This document shows positions 36,915 through 47,676 of a stretch of DNA of 64,000 bases, piece by piece. Position 1 is the first letter of the stretch, and each line of letters begins with the position of its first letter. The notes beneath the pieces are model-generated. The model did not search any database, had not been told where the DNA came from, and saw nothing but the letters and a program-made list of their open reading frames with translations. A program made the translations under genes and the position numbers. This DNA is from Strigamia acuminata (taxonomy: Eukaryota; Arthropoda; Chilopoda; Geophilomorpha; Linotaeniidae), in assembly GCA_949358305.1 (NCBI GenBank), contig OX442319.1:992001-1056000 (forward strand), given 5' to 3'.

Positions 36915-37401
36915 CATATGTTACAGTTTATCTGATTGTTTCTGCTTTGAATTTATTTAAATTCTCAATAATAAAGTTGCAGCATTGTAATAAAACATTT
37001 AAAAACAACAATTCTGTCTTTTTTTAAGGTTAAATCTAATTTTATAATGATAACATGATACGTCAACTGCAACCCAAACTTTAACACTAAATGTCATAAT
37101 TGTAAGAAAAAAGTCCTGCCACAAACTCTGTATCAAACAAACGAAATTAACATTTTTTTCCAAAACAAGCATTAGAACTGCTCGTTCTATCTAACTTGGC
37201 AAACCAATAACGCTCTAGCTGTAAACATTTTAAAATCTCTGGTGATTCCAAAGTACGAGATTGATTCATTTTGAAGTCAAAACTAATTATTTGAGGTATC
37301 ATGAAATGCCAAAAATTAAGTTAGATATTTAAAAGTTGAGATAGCTGAGAAATAAAAGCAGGCACACATATTGAATGTATTCCTGCATAAAATAGTCTTA
37401 C

Positions 37402-39628
37402 CTAAATTGAAAACAATGATTGATGTACAAATATTTTGACTTAAAAGAAAGTTGTTCCGATAATTCGTTGCCCATCCGTGCCATTCATGAGGTCGAGAAA
37501 AATTGCTGAAATGATTAGAATTGAATCGTTACAAAATAATAAAGATTTATGGATAATTCATTCAAGAAGTGCAATCAATAACATTGAGAACCTTCAGAAA
37601 AGGTAAATTACCTATTGCCCATAACAAAATGGCATAAATCAAAGCTGCTAACTTCACTTGTGCAGAAATCATAAAGAATTAAGTTGAAAATGATCAAAGC
37701 AGCAAGAGCTGATGGAAAGAACTTAAGTCCAACAAAGCTGATAAATCGAAGCAGCACCCTCTTCTTCGTTATCGACGTTGTTTTCTCAGTAGCCATGGTA
37801 GTTATGTAATTGCTAATGGGATTGTTGATAAGTGGGATGCTTAAAAGCGGAATGATAACACAGGTGAGCCACATGATATGAAATATGTTGAGCGGAGGAG
37901 ACGAAAAACTAACTGCAGCCAAAAGTTGCAATAAACTGATGCTAAGTGAAGACGCCAACATAAATTCAAAGCAACTTCGCAAACATATCATAAAATGCCG
38001 AGCCTGCAAAGTACAATTCTTATTACTACAAATAAATAAATAATCACTCCAGCTAAAAGCTCAAAATTCAAACACTTATTTACAAGTAAATAGCACTCTG
38101 AGGCAAACAATTACCGGTAAGTATGAAAAAGTCTTTTTTCTCCTTTTTGTTTTGTGCAGCGCCAAAAAAGTAGGAGAGGCAAAAAGTGAAAACATTTTTT
38201 TTTTACTGTTTTAACTTTGTCATAAGTTCAACTATTTGGTTTTGTCAGGTACCAAATCTTTTTTTAAATAAAAAAAGTGTATAATAATATTTTTTCTTTT
38301 CTTTTATGCCGCGCCTAAATTTTTTCCACCCTACGGTAGGCCTGTGCCAGATTTCGTGTCAGATTTCATGTCAGATTCTGCCTGGTGCCCCTGGTCGCCC
38401 TGGTTAAGCGGTGCGCCGAGCGAGACAAGCTGCCTGAGATGAGCTACTGGCCACGTCATATTTTTCTGTACAGAGCTGCCCCATGATAACATGATAAATA
38501 AGAAGCAGCTGGTCCAATATTGTAGCTGCCAATATTGTCGATGGCTATTAAAGCACGACTTTGATATTACACATGTTCTGATAGCGTGTCATGCTTCGTA
38601 CATGCTACACGAATTAAATTTTAAATGAAAGACTGCATTTTTAGTGACAGAGCGTATGTGTTCTGCTCGCTTTGAATTGCAACATGCATCCTTTTAAACT
38701 CATTTTAAGTTTTTTCTCTTTTGAAAGGTAAATTAACAAGCTACCTCCATGATTAGATGATAAATGCTGACTAGATCATCACGATAAAAGTTTAACGACG
38801 ATGTAAGGCTATTTAACTGATGGCTAATCTCAGCTGGTGCAGGTCCTTTGCTTTTGGATGGTCGTGAAAATGCAGCTTGCTTCATACAAAGTTGTGGATA
38901 AAGTGGTTCAACAGCAATGCTGTACAATAAAATATACATTAATTTCAAAAATAATATTTCAAATCTTGATAATACAGGGTGTTCACAAAGTCTAGAACAA
39001 TTTGAAAAATTTATTTAAATTTCAAACAAATTAGATACGGTCCCTATTAGGGTTTCTGTTTTCCCGCCCTTTTCCGGTTCCCGGTTCCCGGTACCAAAAT
39101 GGCCGGTACTCCCGGGAAATCGGTACCTCCGGGACTAAAAAAAGGCAGACGATTTTCGTCAACATTGGCCATTTTTAGCCATTTACCATTGTAAAAATAG
39201 CCGTTTTTTGTCAAAATAGCCATTTTTAGCCGTTTTCATAGTAAAATGGCCATTTTTAGCCGTTCTTCGTCAAAATAGCCATTTTTAGCTATTTTTCATG
39301 ATACAAATGGCTATTTTAAGCCATTTTCATGTTAAAAATTGCAGTTGTTTGTCAAAATGACCATTTGCAGCCATTTTTCATAGTAAAAATGGCCGTTTTT
39401 CATCAAAAACGACCATTTTCATCATTGAAACTTTATAAAAATGTAACGTATCAATGATGTTTTGATGGAACCGGTAATTTTTGAAAATTCCCGGTTCCCG
39501 GTACCGAGATTTCTCGTCCGGTTTCCCGGTACCGAAACCCTAGTCCCCATTCGTTACACGGGCCAAATCTAACCAATTTTCTATTTCTGTTCAAGCGCTC
39601 TTTAACATAGCGTCACCAAAGGCGGCAG

Positions 39629-39659
<31 letters not shown>

Positions 39660-40452
39660 TTGATTAAGGTCATTTATTTTATATCCCTTACTTTGATACG
39701 GAACACAAGATCGTTCGGGATACTGATATGTCTGGGGAATGAAACGACCAGGGAATCGGGCCACCTCAGATTCTTATGAAGAACTCTGTGAATTGTTGTT
39801 TCTTACGGAGTAGCCATTTTTATAAACTTTTCCTTTTAGAATTATTTTTATGTTCTAACTGATCTCCGAAATATGAGATGTAACATGAAAAAAAACTTTA
39901 ATAATATCTCAAGTTATTAATATGCAAAAAAAATTATTTAGTTAGCACCTAACGGCTTTGTGAACACCCTGTATAGTGTATATCCATACCTGGCATTTGC
40001 TTGCAAAAACAGAGCCATGTTATGGCAATTTGCTGCACTTCCAATGCAGCAAACAACTTCTCCATTTTCTTGCATAATTTTTATCATTTCTTGAGTTGCT
40101 AGATAACATTAAATCAACAATTTACTCCTGGAGAAATTTGAGACTTATCCGCCATGCTAACCATTAGGCTTGCAGTCCGTAAACAGAGAAACAAGAAGTG
40201 GAACATTGTCAATATTCTTCAAGTGGGGTCGGATATTTTCGATTCCTTTTGGTAGTTTTGCCTAAATTAAGGAAAGTTTCTTGTATTTTGCTAACTTGTA
40301 AGTTAAGAGAAGAATTAAGAGTTACTCTATTTGACATATCAAATCCAACTGGTGCACTGTGTTCAGTGCTTTCAGTCACGTGACTTGGAGATCTAGAAGT
40401 GCTCAGTTCATCTACTGCGGTAAAACACTTCCGCAAAAATGGTTCCTGAAAA

Positions 40453-40485
<33 letters not shown>

Positions 40486-43400
40486 TCGTCACCATCCGAC
40501 GAACAACTTCCATCGAGTCCATTTTCATCCCTACAAGTAAATCAATCAACCCTCATAATTTGGAACAATAATTCATTCATTCATTCATTCATTCATTCAG
40601 TTCTTACCCCATCAAATGCAATTTCATCGAAGATCCTATTGAATCACATTTTTTAATATTGTACAGACTGACCTCATCTCCAAACTTAACCTGTGGACAT
40701 TCCAAATTGATCACTGCAGGTGCACTAAAGCTTAAGCATCGATTGGTGGCTGATATATGACAAGACTAATTCAAAATTCAAAATTCAAACCATTTAGAAT
40801 ACCATTTTAAAGTATTTATTCAAATTATTCAACCCCATATTAGACTCATTTACCCCCCCAATAATGACTTACTCAAACATTTCCTCAATTTGAGAAAACG
40901 GAACTCGATTACTCTGTAAATGATTGAAAATGATTGCGATAAATATAATTCAGAGAATAAAATAGTTTTATAGAGATTTTAGTTGGGGTACTTTGAGCAA
41001 TTATTGGGAAATATACGAGTCAAAGATGAGGGTTGAATAAATTTAAAAGTGCCTAATTCAAATTTCGCACGTTACCTTTGGTGATATACCAATGTGGTTT
41101 CCTCTGCCTCCCAATAAATGATCCACCGATGAATTGGTTGGAACCATGCCATTCAAAGCATGTGAACTAGCCTGGTTGCATGTGTTGGAATTACCACTTT
41201 CATTCCTAATCAACAACGACAACAACAATCAATAATTAAGATCGCGTATTGTGATTGATTAGATGATAGATAGATAGATAGTACAGTCACAAAGAACAAA
41301 CAACAAAAGTCGAGACTAATAGCGCTACAAACTTTCAAAATATTTGTAAAAGTTTTCAAATGATTTTAACGTATGTTTGCCTTTATTCGCATGGAACTAA
41401 CTCTTGTGCGAAATAACTACCTGGTACGTTCACTAAGTAATGATATGTGGCAATTCCATCCTGATTCAAGACCCATTTTTTCAGAAAAAACGCGACTACG
41501 TAATTCATTTTCTTTGGAGAAATGAACAAATCGGATACCAGCTTTATCTAAATACTCAATCAAATGAACAACGTCCTAGACAAAACAATACAGAGTAAAT
41601 GTTGATTAATTTTTTTTCAAATTTCCAATCAAATTTTGAAAGATGAACATGGTTTTTTTACCGTTCTTGCTTGGTATTGCATCGTCACCATTGCAATGAA
41701 TATCTGATTGCACTGATTTTCAAAACACGTCTCAGCATCTGTGGATTGTTCGCTTTCACATTCGTGACAAAATAAGGAATCTGTGCTAAAGTATTGCGTC
41801 CACCAAGGCTTGGAGCTGGGATTCAATGACTGCAAATCCCACGATCTGGAAAAATTAAGACAAGATACCCATCAAAACACGGTACAATCAAATCGAACCT
41901 CCTTAGAACGAATTATTCGTTATAACTAATACCGGTAGGTAAAAATGACCTATTTTGTTGGTTGGCCATAGAACACCATGTTACAAAAAAATTTGATATA
42001 ACGAATTCTCATTATAAATTATAATGAACCGATTTTTTGGCACTCGTTGTAAGGAGTTTCGACTGTAATTTCTCTATATGAAATTTCAATAATTTCTCTC
42101 TCTCTCTCACTTTGTTGGAGTGGGACTTCGTACCAGCGGATACAAACTCGAACTATCAGCTGGTAATTCTAAATAGAGATCTTCAAAATTGTGATGCACA
42201 ATACCGGAAAGTGGGCGGTATGCAAAAGCCGTGCAGTACGATGTTAAACTAGTTCGATGATAGAAGTCAAGAATTTTTTTCCTTCAAACAAAAATGAATC
42301 ATTACAAAATGTATGATGCTAACGTACTAGATTCAAATAAACAACACCGCACCTATCTGACTCCATGAGTGGTCGAAGATCGTGTCCATCCCAATAATCG
42401 CTACAAGAATCGAGAATAATGTCACCCGTACCCTGTGACAACAACTGAAGCATGCCTAAAAACAGTTTCGTATTTTTACATACAAGGAAAAATAAATTCG
42501 AAAACCGGCATCCCTCGCTACATACAACAGCGGAATAGACAATAGACCACACACAAAATTGAGACGACGCTCCAACGGTGAAATGAAATACCTAATGTCA
42601 AAATGTCGAAATTTCTCAATTTCTCATTGGGCAATAGGCATGCATTTCCACCTCATTCCGCTATTCATTGTGACTAATGGCATTGTACTGTGCGGCAGTG
42701 GCGGTTTTAGAAGCAAGCGGGGAAAGAGAAGCGTTTGCTTAAGGCAATGTTGGAGGCCTTGAAAAATTGTTTAAGTAAAATTGATAATCAAGATACGTCA
42801 GTAAAACAATGCATGTTTCACTGACACTTTGTGTGACTATCAGGACCAATTAATCGTATGCATTATGTGAAGCTGAGGCTGAGGCTGAGGCTGAGGCTGA
42901 GGGAGAGGGAGAGGGAGAGGGAGAGGGACACCTGATAACAACAATCATCAAGTCAATTCATGTCATCAGCAGTTTTACTTTACCTGTGCTTGTCTCCTTA
43001 ACCACAACAGACACCATATGTGGAAATGGAAATTTTAACTTGGTGAAGGAGAGTGATTTTGTAAACCTATCCTTTCTCATTATAGCAGTTGGCTGTTTAA
43101 ACAAATAAGGAAATATAGTTTCTATAGTATGTCTAATCAACATTTTACTTTTCCAATACCAAAGGCCTAAAAGTTGATAATTGTTCTTGCAATTGAAATA
43201 CATCCATAGCTTGATCCGTGAATCCAATTTGACGAGCCAATTCACAGACACACCGTCGATTGACCACAGGCACAACATCTTCATTATGAAGTACTTCGTA
43301 AGCAATATGAGAAGTGAATTGGGTGTAACTTTCTTGAGTGCACGGGTTGCACGTGTTTAATAGAATAGCCAGTCCCTGCAGAAAGAAAATTGGCATAAAT

Positions 43401-46400
43401 TTAGCAAGGAAATTATTGAAAATTGAAAATCGAAAATCAAAACAGAAATCAACTAATTACTAGCGGTTTAAGTGATTTTAAGTATTGCTTCCAGTTCGGA
43501 TCATCAAACTGAAGTCCAAAAGGAAATTGATTGTCGTGGGTGAGATCAAGTACCTCAACTGCACTGTCGCGAGTATAATCTAAACAAATTAAACAAAGCT
43601 AAAACCAAATTTCTAGTCAGGTCATTCAGTGTCTTAATGTCAAATCAAACTGCAAATTCTGACTTTGTTTTGCAAAAAAGCAATACAGCCAAAAATATAC
43701 CAAACAACCTACTTGTAGCACACTTGCTTACTTGGTAGGGAAATAAATTTACGTGGGATTTGTTTGGGAGGCTTACATGCCAAAAGAATTCGCACCCCCA
43801 ATAGAGATTTGGAATCCAATTATCATTATTCATTTTTCATTTTTCATTATACTTATACGTTTTCCAGGCTTCGATTTATTCCTATTACTACTTCGTCGTC
43901 TTCCTTGTGTTGTCAGATTTGATTCAACATCCAGCTGCTCTTTATTATTTGTGTCTGAAGAATGTAAATCTGAATCCACAATACTCAGTTCGGTACATGG
44001 CTCGGGAGTGCGAAGAAAAAAAACTTTCTCCGCAGTGGGATTTGGCCACGACAAAATGCCCTTCTTATCGACACAGCACAAAGCCTGTGGAATAAATCAA
44101 ATTCAAATAATTTACGACCGAGTTAGGCGTACAGTACGGTACTGTACTTGTACATCTCTTGATGGAAAATGAAAGTGCGTTTCTTTTCTGTGGTTGCTTT
44201 TTCCTTCAGTGTCTAATTTCTAGTTGACAGAGTAGTTATGACAAACATGTTGAAACGCACTTTCATTTGCAGCCAAGAATTTGTCAAACTTAACAGTTAC
44301 GCTGCCTAAAACATGAAGAAGATTTGCCGTGCGGCAAGCAAACGCCGATTTTCCGGTTAGGATTTTAAGGAAATTACAAAGAACAGAAGTGTATGATATT
44401 TGGCAGTGGGACACAGCGGGAACAACTTCACAATATTCATCACATGGCTCTAGAGAAACCTGTTGATTATTGCTCATTTAGAACTTAACTAAGCGCGCTT
44501 CTTAGTTCTTCTCTTTTTATTCATTTCTCTTACTTTTGCTTCTTTCATTGAGTAAAATAGTGAATGTAATCTGGCTATCCCATACATGTTTAAGATTAAC
44601 CAGCAGATTGGAAACATTAGTGGCAACAATGGAATTACAATTTGACACTAAAAAGAATCGAATACTTTGTCATTAACCATAAACCGCGAACCAAACAATT
44701 TCTCTACCTGCAATAAAATAAACATTTCAGTCCAATGACCAAACGCAGCTGGCCTGTATATGAATCGAATAGTATTCATGAATAATGATGCAAACTAAAA
44801 ATAAAAATAAAAGATGAGTGTAACATTAACAATTGAAGAAAGAAGTAACCATTAAGTGAGTTGATACTTTTAGTTGAAAACATTTAAATGTCTTACAAAG
44901 AAAATGGATAGAAAAATATGGCCGATCCAAAAATGATTCATAAAACAACGTTCTTTATCCAAGATACTTAATGGACGCCCACAACTATGTAAAAGGGCCG
45001 ACCTGTTAAAAAAAAATACAAGTGCACAAGTTGAACAATAGTACTCGTACGAATGGAAAAATTTCACATACGGTACTCGTAGTACAAACCTGAGATTATT
45101 GATGTACGGAGTTTCTAAAAGAATATATTTTTTGCTAGTCAATGGTTCTCTGGCTCTGGGTTCATGACACACTTTCACATGAGTATCATCCAACTTTGGG
45201 ACAAACTGCTCTCCAAAATGCAATGTTTCACAGCTATCGTTATTCTGAAAAAAAGTATTCAGTAAATTCATTGCAAATTTTCTAAAATGTGTCAAGGGTC
45301 AGCCCGTTCCAGGCCCCATTCGGATTCGGATTCGGGTCTGAAATAGGCAAAAGGATGGGGCAACAAAGCTCAAATAAGATCACTCCTTGGTTCTTAACTA
45401 TGGGAGTCGCGATTACTCAATTTAATGCATTAAAAATTTCAAATAGCTATATTTAATTATACTGCTGCGTAGTGTAAAATGTAAATAGATAAATGTTTTC
45501 AGTAGGGTTTGACCGATACGATTCCGATACCACAGAACATGCAGATCGACAATAAAATGTTGCATCAGGTCGGCCAATACAATCGCAATCGGTAACAGTT
45601 TTTCCCTTTTCCCTAGTTTGTAAACATGTGCGGTACCGGTACCGGTATTGTAGAAAGTCAAACGATTTGCAGCAAAACGGTCGACTCATGCACAATGTAA
45701 TGCGGTAAAAATTTGTCATTTAAAAAACAGTTTTCAAACTATATTTAAATCTCGCATTAAAGGTAATTGAATCGTCAATTTTAGTTTGTTTCCACAACCT
45801 GCACCAGCAACTGTCTGTGTGGTATGTACAAGTACAGATAAGAGACAAACCACGAAGCGTTGTGTGCATGGCAAGTCAACATTTAAATTGTTGCGACGAA
45901 TGTGCACAAATAATATATTAAACATTAAAAGTTAATTCCATAAAGTCTTCTGAATAACAGAAAATAAATAAATAAATAAATAAATATTTTTACGAGATTT
46001 CAATTTCAATGACGAATCGCGGTAGACGAATTTGCGACAACCTGGCTTTGAGCCACTTTTCTTTACTTTGCATTTTGCAGTATCGTGATTGAAAAATTTG
46101 GCATTTTTGGATTTGCTATTTCTTTTCTCGCGCCAGTCGGTTCATGCACCGTTCACGTACAAACGAGAAATATAATATAATCCAGGTGAAAACTGAATTT
46201 CCAACCTGTCTGACTAAATAATTTGCCTGGCGAACGGTTAATGCGTTCTTCATTCTGGCACCAATTTAAACGTGGAGATAGATGTGTGAAATCTCAAAGT
46301 TGGCAGTTGCAAATAAACTTACATCCAGTGAACGACATCTAGCTGGTACAATCTGACCAGGACGAAGTGCTATTATATCACCCTCAACTAAAAGGGCCCA

Positions 46401-47102
46401 GTGTAAATTAATCAAACGTCCATCGCGGTATGTCCACTGAAGAGTAATGCACGGAGACAGAGGTAAGTTGACATGTGGGTAATTAGAACTGTTCCATTCA
46501 CACTTATCGATGCACTCTAAAACAAAATAATAATAATGTTAACATTTAATTTTGAAGCAAGTACATTTATACTCGTATTCAAGTCTAACCTTTAATAAAC
46601 GATAATAATCTTTGAGCTTTGTGCTGTATTTCGTGTTGCCGTAATCGACTGTCAAAACCAACTAAGAAAATATTCACTGAAGTTATTATTACAAGAAATA
46701 TTGCGCCTGTCAATTGTCGATGGTCTCTAAAATAAATAAATAAATAAATAAATAAAAGCTAAGGATTAAGGAGGATTCTTGATATTACTTGGGTTCATTC
46801 ACAATCCCATAACAAATCAATAAAAATAATGTCACTACAATCAGCATCACTCCGTTGATCCAACAGAACATTGAATTGTGACTATTGTGATGATACGCAT
46901 CCCATTTCCAAGTTTTTGTCCTCAACCAATTACTTTCCTCTTTTTCCATGTTTTCCTGAAAAATAATCAAAAAATTGTGATTGATTTTTGCTTGAAAATA
47001 ATTCATGTCGTCGGAAAATAATACCCCATGTTTCTCCAATTCAAGCCGAATGTCGGTGTGAAGTCTGCGTAAGGCATCGGAAGTCGACAATCCCAACGCC
47101 AT
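37402..47102 (-). CDS. TMEM94: TMEM94 orthologue, P-type-ATPase-like membrane protein (3' end open)
   Basis: Twenty-six exons in one frame, 5' to 3': 47102-47025, 46955-46789, 46726-46590, 46516-46323, 45244-45090, 45002-44897, 44794-44708, 44647-44534, 44459-44295, 44084-43859, 43579-43461, 43375-43160, 43092-42984, 42455-42353, 42281-42111, 41845-41662, 41575-41421, 41205-41076, 40913-40873, 40724-40665, 40530-40326, 40261-40162, 40098-39990, 38919-38745, 38003-37612, 37505-37402. All introns are GT-AG and phases fit, giving about 1267 residues; vertebrate TMEM94 is about 1350. Diagnostic blocks: ALGLSTSDALRRL (N-terminus), YRDGRLINL and LLVEGDIIALRPGQ (actuator-like), CCVDKKGILSWPNP (near residue 406, the DKTG-like site), GTGDIILDSCSDYWDG, FSEKMGLESGWNCHISL, GIENIRPHLKNIDNVPLLV, SIAVEPLYP. 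The canonical GDGxND hinge is replaced by CIGSAANCHN, as in the family. Human TMEM94 is reported as an ER magnesium-uptake protein; transport here is inferred. The start is the first in-frame ATG after an upstream stop. C-terminal exons are missing; 37127-37062 (SLWQDFFLTIMTFSVKVW) is a weak candidate. Confidence 0.93.
38975..39971. mobile_element. TA-flanked MITE in a TMEM94 intron, carrying a hAT MITE
   Basis: Left CAGGGTGTTCACAAAGTCTA and right GGCTTTGTGAACACCCTG, with TA at 38973-38974 and 39972-39973. It fills most of the intron between the exons at 40098-39990 and 38919-38745. The right exon border is only 18 bp from the element end. A 495-bp hAT element is nested inside; a left-truncated relative is at 27.64 kb. 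Confidence 0.85.
39048..39542. mobile_element. hAT-type MITE nested in the intron MITE
   Basis: TAGGGTTTCTGTTTTCCCG at the left and GGTACCGAAACCCTA at the right. The flanks GTCCCTAT (39040-39047) and GTCCCCAT (39543-39550) match at 7 of 8. Shares CCCGGGAAATCGGTA-type motifs with 4136-4880. The core is an array of roughly 30-bp units based on AAAATGGCCATTTTTAGCC in alternating orientation. Confidence 0.85.
40452..40490 (-). repeat. (GAC)n coding repeat, 13 Asp codons in TMEM94
   Basis: Thirteen consecutive aspartate codons (10 of them an uninterrupted GAC run) in the exon at 40530-40326, followed on the N-terminal side by Gly-Asp-Ser-Ser. It lies in the loop before the conserved SNR-AKLPKGI block, where human TMEM94 is also acidic but has no such run. 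Length may vary between individuals. Confidence 0.93.
41895..42071. mobile_element. Tigger/pogo-like fragment in a TMEM94 intron
   Basis: Carries AACGAATTATTCGTTATAAC, GGCCATAGAACACCATGTTA and GGAGTTTCGACTG|TA, matching 13015-13137. The left end is degenerate. It lies in the intron between exons 42281-42111 and 41845-41662. Confidence 0.75.
42868..42928. repeat. hexanucleotide array (GAGGCT)n then (GAGGGA)n
   Basis: About five GAGGCT units pass directly into about five GAGGGA units inside a TMEM94 intron. Confidence 0.9.
45505..45570. mobile_element. hAT-like left end in a TMEM94 intron
   Basis: TAGGGTTTGACCGATACGAT followed by CCGATACCAC, the same family as the fragments at 17.1 and 24.15 kb. 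No right end was found before the next exon. Confidence 0.4.
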
Positions 47103-47676
47103 TAAAGATTTCCCGGATTTCAACTGGAATTTTTCATCACATCTTCATTTCAGCCGACACTCGGTGTCGGTAACGTTGATATCTGTCGTCTTTGGTCACA
47201 TGATCTGACAGCACCGCAGAATTTAACTGCGGACATATTTGATAATGTGGTGTGGAAAAAATTACAAAAACGGATATAACATAAACAAAATTTTAGTTTT
47301 ACATCAATTACTATTATTATTTACAATTCAACATTTCATTAACGCAATAAATGGTAAAAATAATAGAAAATACACATATGTATTAAAAACATTACAAAAT
47401 TTCAAATTTTTCCGTTCAAGAATTTTATTCCACCTTTTCCTTTCGCAGAATGATTAGTCGATGTTTTCACTTTCTACGTCACTTGTGAATGCAGTCATTA
47501 CGATACCGCTGTAAACGCACGCAGAAGTTGAAAAAATAGGACTCGATACAAACAACCGTGCCGTACGACTTCGAAACTGCATTTTTAGCCGAGGTAGACA
47601 TTTCCAAACCAAATGCAATAATTATTTCTACTAATCATACTTTTTTCAATAAATAGCATTTAAAAATGGAAGCATA
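47103..47676. promoter_or_regulatory. shared 5' region between TMEM94 and the LRR gene
   Basis: The two genes diverge from this 574-bp interval, so it most likely holds both promoters. It is AT-rich on the TMEM94 side of the middle (47240-47450). No canonical TATA box at a sensible distance is evident for either gene. This is inference from layout; part of the interval is 5' UTR. Confidence 0.55.

Noticed and set aside
43093-43159. A 16-base intron from GTAAAATG to GATTAG near 43140
   Set aside because: Too short to splice. An upstream donor at 43159 and the acceptor before 43092 give a 67-base intron with correct phase.
43730-43774. Possible extra TMEM94 exon (PPKQIPRKFISLP)
   Set aside because: It is flanked by plausible splice sites but brings a stop when joined in phase; neighbouring exons join correctly without it.
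43753-44172. 139-codon plus-strand frame
   Set aside because: It overlaps the TMEM94 exon at 44084-43859, whose minus-strand reading carries the conserved CCVDKKGILSWPNP block.
47103-47123. TMEM94 start at 47123
   Set aside because: The codon there is TTG. The first in-frame ATG after the upstream stop is at 47102.
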